Shown here: in pieces, positions 1-9,666 of the stretch
Position numbering within the stretch: position 1 is the first letter of the stretch
How the letters are laid out: each line of letters begins with the position of its first letter
Origin: Serripes groenlandicus
Taxonomy: Eukaryota > Mollusca > Bivalvia > Cardiida > Cardiidae
DNA length: 64,000 nt
Direction of reading: 5' to 3'
Assembly (NCBI GenBank): GCA_031761405.1
Contig: JASEVX010000010.1
Span: forward strand, 31,196,861-31,260,860
Program-made: the position numbers and the translations under genes
The notes under the pieces: model-generated
What the model saw: the letters and a program-made list of their open reading frames with translations, nothing else
Database searches by the model: none
Told to the model about the DNA's origin: nothing

Positions 1-267
1 ACGACCTATGTATCTGTAATTAGACATATTTTATTTCCAGTATTTAGGCAACTGGCCCATAATAATACAGACGTCGCGCAAGCTAATCCGGCACATCAAC
101 GTAACGTCACTTACGTTAACATGACGTTACAATCTTAGCGTCGGATAACTTGATACGTTCGTTGTATACTATTTTACAGAAGAGGCCGTTGTGAAAATCA
201 AATGTTAAAAATAAACATATTTCATTTTTTAAAATAATTACTATAATTACATGTATCACAATAGCAA

Positions 268-2723
268 CTATATGGATTTTAAAATTCGCCGATGTAGCGA
301 ATCATTCAAATGAATAGTTCCGTTGCATAAATCGAGTTCACTGCATATACTGCGTGCAGGAACAGTTGCCTTATTTCTTTTAATCAAAATTTGATTTAAC
401 AGTGTTTTATCATTTGCTTGGAAATAGTTCCCATGGATAACTTCATCTCCAGCTTCAAAAAAACCACCCCATTTGTCTTGGTGAGGCTTTCTTAACCGTA
501 TCACGCTTGACGAAGCACGCAAAACGTAATATGGGTATAACTCATCTTCTGTTTTTACGGCAATTATATTTCCTGGGTTCACAAGCTGGCTTAATTCGGG
601 GTCCTCTACTAACGATTCGTCTAAATCACTTTCCGTGCTAGATGGCTGTATTGTTTTCAGGCAATTCATCTGTACTTGTCTTTTTGGACCTAAGGTAGGA
701 TCGTTTGTACACTGTTCATACTTCGCAATTAAACAGTGTTCACATGAGTAACACGATAAATCACGGACATTTAGAGACCCATCGCACGTGCTCATTACTT
801 GGTGAATCTTTCTGTTTTCTTTTATGGGTTGGAAATATCTATCATCTCGAGCTCTATTGATGGTCTCAACATACCTGAATATACGCTTCGAACACAAGGC
901 TTTGTCTTTCGTTTCAACAAGACACTTATCTGCGAATTCAATAAAATCTCTTGCATTCTGAATTATTCGCGTCCCGCGTATAACTTCTGTGTCTGCCATC
1001 CGCTTTACAAACCCACCAGCAGCGTCCTGTGGCCCACGTCCATGGGACGTTTCGAAGTAGTTCCTCACGACCTTTTGCAAGTGAAAGTCTCCGCACGCAT
1101 GATGTATATCACTTGAAAAGTACACGTACACGAACATTTAATTATGTACTTGAATTAAAGGTACTTAACTCGATTAAGGATAATATAAGAAAAAGGTAAC
1201 ACACACAAACAAAAATAAAAAAAATATTTGCCCTACCTATACAGTGACAGCTTTTGTATTGGCTGCTACAGCCGTCTGTGAATTCATGCAGTGTGTGGAA
1301 CTCGTCCGTTGCGGAGTGCATGTAATCAGTGACTAGCTGTTGTACTTCATGCGTGAAATGGTGGTCGTGACGACTATCTGGACTGATTACGAAAAACTGT
1401 TCTGTAATTATTACAGGTTTTGAGTCAGTACTTTCGATTCCGTCAATTTGAAATGCCGCATGTCTATACAATACTGACACGTGTATTGAAACCTCTATTT
1501 TTTGGAAGTAGGCTGCCTGAATTTCCTCTTTGGCGATACATTTATAATTTTCGCTAAAGTCGTAGACAGCAATGCAATGGCCTATTGGTAAACTCGTGAC
1601 GATATTTTTTAACTGCTTCAACTGCTATTTTGCGCGAAATTCGTGCGTTGGAAATGTTTCGATAAGGTGCTTAAAAAACATGAACATATCTTTTGGGGCA
1701 GTTGTTTTCTTCACTAGGATCAGTTTTCTTATATTTGTACCGTCTTTATGCTTAATGGATTGGTATTCATATTTTTCCCATGTGACTTGCCCGACGTCTT
1801 CATCTCTTCCGTCTTCTTGTGGCAATAGTCTCAGAGTGTCGACTCCACATTCTGTACAGGTACGATTCAAACAACATCTTTTATGTTGGTGTGTGTTGGC
1901 TGATTGTTCGCATAAAGTGTCACTAATTAGTTCATTTAGTGACTGATACACTTTGATGTGTGTGTCATTTCCAACGCTTTTGCGAAAAGACATACAGGAT
2001 TTGAACAAAGAGCGGACTTCCACGTGTGTCCGACAACAGCAAGTAGACATGTCTTTTTTGTTTGCTGATCTTACATAATAAGGCTTGCATTTTTCAAATG
2101 TACGCTGTCCAATCTTGATGTTTGGGTACGATACTTTAAATTCCTGAAAAACCTCGCTTTGTGTTTTTTCGAGGATCATACATGAATATGATGAATATTT
2201 ATTTTTGGCCAATTTCACACGTTTTATGTCATTTTTATTGTTTGTTGTTCGTGTTATACCAGGTCGTAGCCAGAAATCGAATGCTTGTTTCGTTATGCTG
2301 TCATCAATGACATCATTTCGAGTTTTTCTTTGTGTGTAGGCGAACACAGACTTTTCATTTTTAAGAATTGAATTGCGAATTCTTTTCCCACCATAAACTA
2401 AGCTTCTTTTGACACCTAGTCTTTTTGATAGTTCGGTTGCGCATTTAGTTTGTTGTACCATATCACCATTTATTGCAGCGACTAGAACTTTAACTGTCGC
2501 CCGTGAGTTGTAATCGCATCTGTTCTTTAACATTTCGAACGCAGAAGACATATCCTTGAAGCATTCTGCCTCTGGCGATGTTTCCGGTGTTGAATTGGAT
2601 ACGTCGTGTATACGTTTGACGGCTGGGGAATAAACCATTCGTTTAGGGTCCGTATATGCTGACAAAATGGCGGCTCTTCTGTCTGGAGTTCTCGGAAGTG
2701 CGCTCTTCAGCTTGTTTAGAGAC
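268..2723 (-). pseudogene. DDE-transposase-like gene with in-frame TAG
   Basis: Three open segments in order (2665-1625, 1621-1142, 1137-268) look like one protein. Segment 1 (346 aa) has a helix-turn-helix-like stretch at residues 71-92 and Cys/His clusters at 209-224 and 261-273. Segment 2 carries YDFSENY (D21), SPDSRHDHH (D82, D86) and TDGCSSQYKS (D116). Segment 3 starts with SHGRGPQDAAGGFVKR (D38) and a Cys cluster follows. I recognise this layout from an uncharacterised transposase-like family common in invertebrates; the acidic residues would be the catalytic ones, which is inference. Segments 1 and 2 are in the same frame, separated by TAG (1625-1627) and one CAG codon. Coding appears to extend upstream of 2665 in frame to an acceptor, tgcag, with the exon starting near 2723; its residues include LPRTPDRRAAILSAY. 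No upstream exon was found. It may be a dead mobile element or a domesticated gene with one mutation. I see no terminal repeats. Confidence 0.65.
1112..1236 (-). other. Probable 125-bp intron of the transposase-like gene
   Basis: After DGCSSQYKSCHCIG the reading becomes low-complexity and ends, while homology-like sequence resumes at DIHHACGDFH. On the minus strand a donor ATAG|GTAGGG (last exon base 1237) and an acceptor TTTTCAAG|TGAT (first exon base 1111) bracket AT-rich DNA. Joining them leaves the downstream frame short by one base, so either a different splice site is used or the copy has a small indel. Confidence 0.45.
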
Positions 2724-3378
2724 CTGCAATAAAAGTGTTAAATGTAACTCACTTAGATTTGACGAAAAATAATTATATATGTGTATGATCAATATTAAAA
2801 GCTCTATTTGTTATCATACATGATAATAAACACTCTAGATACGCTGCCTTTAAGTGGCAGTCGGATATAAAAAATCAAATAAAAACTACAGTTATAAAGC
2901 AAAACATAGTTATCAAATATGCCTGTGCTACATAAACTACTAACCTGGATTTACACATTCTGTTTTTGAATACATGGTTGTGTGTATGATATAATTAAAC
3001 AAGAGTGACAATAAAACTTGTACAGTCTTGACAGCATACAGAAACCGTTCAGTGAAAGAGAGACTTTTGAGACATTTACAGCAGTTAAACTGTGAAAATA
3101 ATATTCATTTTTTCCGCAATGTTTTCTACGCTTTGTTGAAAGTTAGCTTCCAGTTTTCAGGATATTTGCACCTTTGTCCTACGATGTATAGTACTCACGA
3201 CTTTAAAATACTATATCCAGTAAACAATTTATATTTATATTTTAAGGTATAAATTTGTTTTCAGACGAAAAGATAAATGAGACAAAAAAGTTACTTTCTT
3301 CTTTTTGGGAGATTCTTTTGAATGGTATACGTGCAAACCATAGCACGTAAATAATAGTAAATGGTAATGAGCTAGTAC
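2724..3378. other. No recognisable feature
   Basis: AT-rich sequence upstream of the transposase-like gene. It should hold the missing 5' exon and promoter if the gene is intact, but I see no convincing start codon with a donor, and no repeat family of the window. Confidence 0.4.
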
Positions 3379-3509
3379 TGTAGAAGATTTCTTGTGTTTT
3401 GGAAATGTGACGCCTTAATATTACAAACGAATTCAAAAGAATTCAAAAGAAAACCCAAAAGAAAACCAAGCAAAGCTCTCTGTATGTAAGAAGATAAGAA
3501 CTATGGCTG
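3379..3509. repeat. Dispersed repeat R, copy 1
   Basis: About 130 bp beginning CTGTAGAAGATTTC and ending AAGAACTATGGCTG, nearly identical to 33938-34058. Here an extra AATTCAAAAG unit is inserted. It abuts family A copy 3511-3776 directly, and the other R copy is also sandwiched by family A, so R may be a part or partner of an A-containing composite. Confidence 0.7.
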
Positions 3510-3510
3510 T

Positions 3511-3776
3511 TTGAGCCGTCCCACGAGAAATCAACATTGTGGACTCTGCGTAAAGTATCGACCTATGCATCAGCCTAAGCATGCCGGGCAGGCTCACCCG
3601 GACAGGCACTTTTCGCCTCCTGTGGATTTACTGTTTCAGGAATCATTACTCTATACCTCTATCCCCTTGAGACGGAATGTGTCGGCCCGGATCAGGTCTG
3701 CGCGGAGTGCGCAGGCTGATCTTGGTCGATACATTACGCAGATGCCATAATGTTGGTTTTCTCGCGGGATGGCTCA
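3511..3776. mobile_element. Family A MITE, full length
   Basis: Begins TTGAGCCGTCCCACGAG and ends CTCGCGGGATGGCTCA, forming terminal inverted repeats of roughly 60 bp. Each end carries a subterminal hairpin built on GATCAGCCT or AGGCTGATC, and the middle holds the conserved TTTCGCCTCCTGTGGAT and GGAATCATTACTCTATACC segments. No transposase is encoded. The superfamily is unclear because no clean target duplication is visible. Confidence 0.8.
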
Positions 3777-4176
3777 TTTGTGTTGTTTGTCGTCCATTGC
3801 CGATACGTCAATATTCGTCGGCATGTTGAACATGATTACAATAATGCTGCCAGGGAGATAAAGTATGACCCAACCAACCCCTATTCTCTTGACGTAGCTA
3901 AAATGAATAATTGCCTCAAAGAAAAAGGCTTTGTAATACATACCGTGTATGTCATGCTCTAGAGCAATAAATACAACGGGAATTGTCTTTTGTAGTGACA
4001 AAATATTGAAAAATAATACATGTACTTTAGATTCCGTTTTTGTAAACCAATCTCTACAATTCACATGGGATTCCAATTTACTGTAATCTACTCTCCCCGA
4101 TAACCTACGCAGTTCAGAATTGACAACCTTTTCGCACGGACGGACCCCAATTAGTCAATAATTACGCTCCATAGAT

Positions 4177-4212
4177 ATGAGCCGTGCCACGAGAAAACCA
4201 ACATTTACGTTC
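4177..4212. repeat. Family A end fragment
   Basis: ATGAGCCGTGCCACGAG followed by AAAACCAACATTTACG matches only the outer 35 bp of family A. The sequence then becomes unrelated. Confidence 0.6.
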
Positions 4213-4458
4213 AATCATCTCCCTAATAGACAGGTATGGAGAGTTTAAACCATTAACATCTACAAATTCATGTACATAGTAAACTGTTGACACAGACTCG
4301 GTGTTATATTACTCGACAAAACTGACCCCGTCCTGACCTTGTTTAGTAAATTGTTATAGTGTTTTACGCTCTTTTCAACAATCTTTTAGTTAAATCACGG
4401 CGTTTCTTTGGTAAGGTACCAGTACTACTTGCTAATATATCCTGACAAAAGCCACTCT

Positions 4459-4616
4459 CGGTACCAAGGCTATTCATAAAATATATGATACCCTGGGTAA
4501 ATTGGCTGTAAAAAATCTCGTACTCATGAATAAGTAATGAGGTGAAGTCCTGCCGCTTGATTGGCCGCATAACACAAACCTCCGCCCTCGGTACCCAGGC
4601 TATTCATAAAATATAT
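4459..4616. repeat. Direct repeat pair of about 28 bp
   Basis: CGGTACCAAGGCTATTCATA and its AT-rich continuation at 4459-4487 recur at 4588-4616 (CGGTACCCAGGCTATTCATA). The second copy directly abuts the family A element at 4617. This looks like a local duplication inside the insertion that splits the K SINE. Confidence 0.6.
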
Positions 4617-4865
4617 TTAAGCCGTTCCGCGAGAAACCAACATTATGGACTCTGCGTAAAGTATCGATCCCTAGCTCAGCCTGCGTAACTCCGCGCCAGG
4701 CTCATTCCTGGCCGACACATACCGTTTCAGGGGGAGATATAGAGTAATGATTCTTGAAACAGAAATTCCTCAGGCGGCGAAAAGTGTCTGTACAGGTTAG
4801 CCATCGCGGCATCGATACTTTACGCAGAGTCCACACAGCTGGTCTTCTCGCCGGACGGCTCATTT
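4617..4865. mobile_element. Family A MITE inside a K SINE
   Basis: Runs from TAAGCCGTTCCGCGAG to CTCGCCGGACGGCTCA, with both inverted ends present but diverged (CTAGCTCAGCCTGCG instead of GATCAGCCTGCG). It sits inside the split K SINE, so it is younger than that SINE. Confidence 0.75.
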
Positions 4866-4945
4866 TATGATTAGCCTGGATACCGCGGATGAACAACAGT
4901 GAGTCAGTAGTAATGCTAACCCCACAATCCTGAGCGCCATGAAGG

Positions 4946-5490
4946 GGAATCCATAATCTTGTTTAGTAATATATCTTATTGTATATACATGTATTTGAAT
5001 CACATGTTATATTTGTTTCGTAAAAAAAGATATGAGATATATAATCACACTAAACGTGGTGTATGTTTTTATACTTTTATTATTCATGAAAAGAAACATG
5101 TGGTAAACATAAAGCACTTTTTTTTTTTATAAATATTTAAAGGTGCTGAACTGCAGAAAATAGATAGAATAGTCAAAATTCTGGGATAAAATTATAGTAA
5201 TAATTTTACATTCCAGCACCATAAACATCTAAACATTGATCGATTATACTTCATTTTTACTGGGTAGATATACCCAGTAAGCTAAATTGTGTACATTTTC
5301 ATGACTTTCGTTTGAACGTTTTTCAACATTTACTACCAAAATAGTTTTTAACTACTTATTCCTTACTTTGCTGTCACTATTAGCAATAAATGTGAAGTTT
5401 CAACATAACAAAAAAATTTAATAGCCATCTGAAGATCAGCACCTTTAAGTTTGACCGCCAAAATACCTGTATTAAAGATATTTTTGTAAA
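4946..5490. other. No recognisable feature
   Basis: AT-rich sequence. One short imperfect inverted motif is present (AGGTGCTGAACTGCAG near 5151 and CTGAAGATCAGCACCTTTAAG near 5431), possibly the ends of a decayed element of about 310 bp. Confidence 0.35.
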
Positions 5491-5497
5491 GGGCTTT

Positions 5498-5746
5498 TAT
5501 AACACGGTCGACCAGTTCACTTACTCATTTCCTGGCTTTCTCACACCGTTACTCCTCAAAACAAATTTCCAAGCAACCGGCTGCTTTAACATATAGACTG
5601 TTACCCCATTGGTGGAAGAAGATTGACGCTTGTCACAATGACTGTTGTCAAACGTCGCAAAGAATGTTAGCCGGGCTGGGTTTCGGTCTTACATCCCCTT
5701 GATTGACAGCCATCGTCCTTACAGACTGAGCTATCGGGCTCGTAAA
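5498..5746 (-). repeat. H-type tRNA-derived SINE
   Basis: On the minus strand the head reads GAGCCCGATAGCTCAGTC (A-box-like) and GACCGAAACCCAGCCCGGC (decayed B box). The family body follows: ACATTCTTTGCGACGTTTGAC, CACCAATGGGGTAACAGTC, GCAGCCGGTTGCTTGGAAA and GAGAAAGCCAGGAAA. It matches 53345-53635 over its length. The B box is too diverged to expect transcription. Confidence 0.75.
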
Positions 5747-5909
5747 GGTCAAAATCATGAGTATATTGTATTATAATACCTCTCGTGACTTTGTAATGTT
5801 CAATTATCATATACTCATCATGGGCAATTTCTTATCATTACCTGATTCACTATATATATACAAAGCTATCAATTTGTCTAGGATTGAACTATTCCCCGGT
5901 CAATAGTAT

Positions 5910-6051
5910 ATAAATAACACATTGCTTTGAATTGGACAGTAATATTGTCAGTCTGATGAGAATACTGTCATCCGTGCCGCAGGCGAGGGTGACAGTATTT
6001 CTCCGAAGGATGACAATATTACTATCCAATTCAAAGCAATTTGTTATTTAT
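5910..6051. repeat. Foldback X1
   Basis: The left arm ATAAATAACAC-ATTGCTTTGAATTGG with CAGTAATATTGTC is answered by GACAATATTACTATCCAATT and CAAAGCAATTTGTTATTTAT. The apex is GC-rich (GTGCCGCAGGCGAGG). It is nearly a complete palindrome, with no coding capacity. Confidence 0.75.
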
Positions 6052-6120
6052 TTTATTATACCAAAAAATAATAAAATAATAAATAATAAAATATAAATAA
6101 TAAAATTATAATTATTTTAT
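6052..6120. repeat. AATA-rich simple sequence
   Basis: Low-complexity run of AATAATAAAATA units between the foldback and unique sequence. Confidence 0.6.
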
Positions 6121-6637
6121 GATCTGTAAAATGTTTCATAGCACACAAGTACAACATAGAGCGCTCTATATGTCTACCTGCCAGTAAACAAATTTGCATA
6201 CGGCCGTGAGACAGTAAAAAATGTGCATACCGCCGTGAGACAGTACAAAAACTGTCTCATGGTCACGTGGTACATTTGTCTTGACAGTAAAAATAGCAAC
6301 TTTGTGTCAATGGGAGTTTTATATAGACACTGAAATTGAGGTATAATAATATGAACTGTTTCCCTCTCGGGCTATGACGTCATTGGAATTTCCTAATTTT
6401 ATTTTTAGACGGCATATCATTAGCGTTCGGTCGTTTCCGTGCTTCACATACATATACTTTTATTGTGAGTGTGTAATCTCACTACTGGCAAGATGACAAC
6501 TATGTGTTGCAGTTGACAAGAGTATTGATATTGTGTTGAATTTAAAACGTTTGGTTTCTAAACATTTGTTGATGAAATGTTACCACATATGTCGAGCCCC
6601 GGTCGGGTCATACCATAAACTTTTGATCAAGTAATAA

Positions 6638-6796
6638 AACAGTTATGTCATGGATATTTGGGTAGCAGTCAAAATTGTTGTCCCGAGCTGGAGGGATGAC
6701 ATCTGAACTGTTGCCCGAGGCCTATAGGCCGAGGGCAACAGTTTATAATGTCATCCTCGACACCAAGGTTACCCAAATAACCATGAAATAACTGTA
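6638..6796. repeat. Foldback X2
   Basis: Outer arms are ACAGTTATGTCATGGATATT and TACCCAAATAACCATGAAAT, and inner arms ACTGTTGCCCGAGGCC and GGCCGAGGGCAACAGT. The apex is the perfect palindrome GAGGCCTATAGGCC(G). It is similar in plan to X1 and X3 but not in sequence. Confidence 0.7.
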
Positions 6797-6940
6797 TACT
6801 GTTTCATGCTAACAGTACGCTTTTGACCGGTTAACAGTATACTGTTACATGACACGCGCGTCTAAACTGTTGGTCATGCACGTTTCATTTCATTAATTAA
6901 AACATTAACGTCGGTGCCATGTAACAGTATACTGTTAACC
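6786..6940. repeat. Three AACAGTATACTGTT palindromes
   Basis: A 14-16 bp palindrome centred on GTATAC occurs at 6786-6801 (AACTGTATACTGTTT), 6833-6848 (AACAGTATACTGTTA) and 6919-6935 (GTAACAGTATACTGTTAAC). GACCGGTTAACAG precedes the second and ACGCGCGTC follows it. A decayed relative lies at 62128-62160, so this is part of a dispersed element. Confidence 0.6.
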
Positions 6941-7050
6941 GGTATATTCATATGTGTGTGTTATATTGTAGTAGATCTACCCATGTTCACCTCCCCTACA
7001 AAGGTAGAGAATAAATTGAATAAACTTGTAATTTTGTTCTATATAATAAA

Positions 7051-7184
7051 ATAAATATTGCATGGCTTCCAGTGTGATAGTACATATTGTAAAACATTCG
7101 CGTAAATACTGTTAACCTCGGGTAACAGTATTTTCCTCATGTTGACAATATGTACTGCCACACTGGAAGCCATGCAATATTTAT
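7051..7184. repeat. Foldback X3
   Basis: The arms ATAAATATTGCATGGCTTCC and GGAAGCCATGCAATATTTAT continue inward (AGTGTG and CACACT, GTACATATTGT and ACAATATGTAC). The apex is AATACTGTTAACCTCGGGTAACAGTATT with a near-perfect inner stem. It would form one hairpin over the whole element. Confidence 0.8.
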
Positions 7185-7305
7185 ATACTGTTAATATAAT
7201 GTTATAATCACTAACTTCGGTGCGTCGCAAACATGCTGATCTTGGGTTCACTTGGTCGTAAGTTCCCAAATGTAGTTTTTCCGATTGCGTGAATAATTCA
7301 TTTAC

Positions 7306-7505
7306 NNNNNNNNNNNNNNNNNNNNNNNNNNNNNNNNNNNNNNNNNNNNNNNNNNNNNNNNNNNNNNNNNNNNNNNNNNNNNNNNNNNNNNNNNNNNNNN
7401 NNNNNNNNNNNNNNNNNNNNNNNNNNNNNNNNNNNNNNNNNNNNNNNNNNNNNNNNNNNNNNNNNNNNNNNNNNNNNNNNNNNNNNNNNNNNNNNNNNNN
7501 NNNNN
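7306..7505. other. Assembly gap of 200 N
   Basis: An unresolved run of N. It follows immediately after a cluster of foldback elements, which are hard to sequence and assemble. Reading frames crossing it are meaningless. Confidence 0.99.
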
Positions 7506-7665
7506 CAGCTATCGCCGAAAGAATATTTGACGACGTTATTAGGTAGGTCACACAGTTATTTCTATTTTTTGCGAACACGTTAGACCCAGCAGATCAAAAC
7601 TGACTGTAGCATAGTACATCGACACTCCTTTACTACACTAGTAGAGTTTGAACTAATTCAAAACA

Positions 7666-7880
7666 TGGGGGGGTTCGGGATGATATCTCAGGTCCGCCCG
7701 TATGCTTCGTTCCTTCCCATGTTTCTTGTAAAGCGCACTACCCTCTTAATTACTCGGTATTGCCTCGAAAGCGCAACTTTTCCAGGATTTTTTTTTGTAA
7801 CCAAAACTTTACACAGTTGACGAAGAAAATTCTGAGGATTAAAATGCAGCATGCAAGAACAAGCATATCGCGGACTGGGA
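7666..7880. repeat. F-unit partial copy
   Basis: Segments such as GAAAGCGCAACTTTTCCAGG, ACTTTACACAGTTGACGAA and AATGCAGCATGCA match 10068-10262 in the same order, including the CTTCCCATGTTTCTTGT region. It lacks the hairpin part of the F unit. Confidence 0.65.
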
Positions 7881-8113
7881 ACTGGTGGTACTCCTCGTTG
7901 AGAGTTTTAGTTCTTGACATTGTGAACGTTTAACTGTTCTGATTCATATACCACAATCACAACGACAACCTAACATAGCATTGCATCAACGACCACAGTT
8001 ATTACATAACAAGCGAAAATCGACCCAACTCATTCCTGCTTTTACAACATGTGTCTTCTTTGTGAATACATCTCTAAACCGATTGTTATGGGTGACACAT
8101 ATGCGTATTAACC

Positions 8114-8363
8114 TTAACGCCTTTCCGCTCATACGACAATTCTGTCACAAGCAGATGACTTTGAGACTCAACACTTTTGTCAAAAAATAGAAAATCACTA
8201 TAATTGACATGGATAAGCATATGACTAAAAAGTGGAAAACATTGTGGCAAAAGGAGGGAAATTGCTCGTTTTGAGCAATTTCTTCTTTTTGTCACTATGT
8301 TTTCAAAAAAGCCGTCTACTCGCAGAGGCGCTAAGAAAGCGTATATATGAGGGAAAGGGTTAC
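8114..8363. mobile_element. Family D MITE
   Basis: Starts TTAACGCCTTTCCGCTCATACG and ends TATGAGGGAAAGGGTTA. The central palindrome GAAATTGCTCGTTTTGAGCAAT is intact. The TTAA at the start fits a TTAA-target element (piggyBac or Kolobok type), but the superfamily is inference. The right TTAA has decayed to TTAC. Confidence 0.75.
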
Positions 8364-8470
8364 ACCTGCGTGGAGCTCTTCGGGAAAATGCATATGTCTT
8401 GTCGTTAACATTGTGATTGTTTAAAAACTTGCTATACAAACTATAACAAAAATGCAAACAAAGTATATTG

Positions 8471-8943
8471 TAGTATTTATCACATGATGATGCTTGTATC
8501 CGATCTAATATACACATTACGTATTTCTTTAACATGTAACGGTGTGTAATGATAACATGACGCCGAATCACTAGTTTTGTATTCAAGTCCCGCGAAAGTT
8601 TACAAATTGCAAGAGACGTGTATCTTGAACACAAACGTCAAGATAGATGGACGAGGTAGTAAAAGGACCATTATCGGTCATACACATATTGTTTTTGTTA
8701 TTAAGTTAGACAGTGTATTAAGTATAACATGTTGGGACTATTTTCTGACCGCGAAAACCCAATTTTCTTTTTGTGTTTCGTCATGTGATAAAAAGAATCT
8801 GGCATTCGTTGTCATTTCATTTTTTAACTAATAAGAAAATGTGTTATTAACGCTCGCCAAAGGCTTGCTTTATAACAAATTTCTTGAACTCGTTTTAATA
8901 AATAACTTATATGAAAATGATAACTCATGTCAGATCCTATATG
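8471..8943. repeat. Dispersed repeat P, copy 1
   Basis: Shares long blocks in the same order with 29352-29776: CCGATCTAATATAC, CATTACGTATTTCTTTA, GATAGATGGACGAGGTA, ACATGTTGGGACTATTTTCT, TTTTGTGTTTCGTCATGTG and ATGTCAGATCCTATAT. No terminal repeats or protein are recognised. A rearranged part also lies inverted at 28745-28826. Confidence 0.75.
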
Positions 8944-9095
8944 TATGAACATTCATTTATTTTGGAGAAGGTCAAGATTCGTAGGTCATTTTTGTGCCTA
9001 TAATCAAAACTTGTTTTACGCTAAGCTCATTCATAGATTCAAGCAGTATAGAGCCTGGCCAGCTTAAAGCAGTCAACATCGTCTGACCAGGCTCT

Positions 9096-9334
9096 TTAAC
9101 CCATTACTTCAGCATGGCTTTTTAAAAGGTCGTCTGCTTTACAATCATCAGACGAAACAATTTCAATAATCTAGAAAAACTGAAAAGAATAATATTGATA
9201 AAGGGTTGAAAATATTGCAATAAAAGGTGAAATTGCTCGTTTTGAGCAATTTCACCTTTTATTGCAATGTTTTCAAAAGTCGTCTGCAGAGAGCGCGGCG
9301 TTAAAATGGTCGTCTGTGTGAAGTAATGGGTTAC
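9096..9334. mobile_element. Family D MITE, variant ends
   Basis: TTAACCCATTACTTCA and GAAGTAATGGGTTA replace the usual CCCTTTCCC ends while the interior keeps CGTCTGC, the central palindrome GAAATTGCTCGTTTTGAGCAAT and flanking AATAAAAGGTG / CACCTTTTATT. The two ends have changed together, so this is a subfamily rather than random decay. Confidence 0.7.
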
Positions 9335-9660
9335 TAATAGCATTGACCGACCTTTATATTCGCTATATCTGGCAATGGACTCATCCCCTAATAATATACA
9401 ACTGGACATGTTTCATATTACAAATTCAGTATTGAAAGTATTCAACGGTGTAAGATTCCATATTGAAAGTCAGAGAATGTTCACAGAAATTCCGATTCAG
9501 CCTTACTCTTACTAAGTCAGACGACGTCTGTCTACATCTACATCGTACAATATTTTCAGTAATGCGTTTTAGTTATAAAAGGTCCTTTCTAAGCTACCCA
9601 CTCTGAGAAGAATAACAGCATTTACATTGAAGCTGTAGGTCAATTTATTTAAACAAATGA
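9335..9660. other. No recognisable feature
   Basis: Unique-looking AT-rich sequence between a D element and the F tandem. Only a short internal repetition (ATATTGAAAG twice) was seen. Confidence 0.4.
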
Positions 9661-9666
9661 CATTTA

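Larger units (their letters stand above)
4358..4945 (-). repeat. K-type SINE 3' region split by an insertion
   Basis: Positions 4358-4448 (CTTTTCAACAATC, AATCACGGCGTTTC, CAGTACTACT, ATCCTGACA) and 4897-4945 (GAGTCAGTAGTAATGCTAACC, CCTGAGCGCC) are the two halves of one K element when compared with 62446-62690 and 37222-37440. The intervening 450 bp contain a family A copy and a duplicated segment. Confidence 0.65.

Noticed and set aside
799..1116. Plus-strand 105-aa frame
   Set aside because: Antisense shadow of the transposase-like gene.
3511..3750. Frames inside family A elements (also 11755-11973, 26368-26553, 52722-53000, 60039-60374)
   Set aside because: They recur because the MITE recurs; they start and stop at different points and have no conserved protein signal.
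7039..7578. Open frames crossing the N run
   Set aside because: N translated as X; both sides are foldback or AT-rich sequence with no coding signal.
8086..8634. 182-aa open frame on the minus strand
   Set aside because: Overlaps a D MITE and repeat P; no protein motif.
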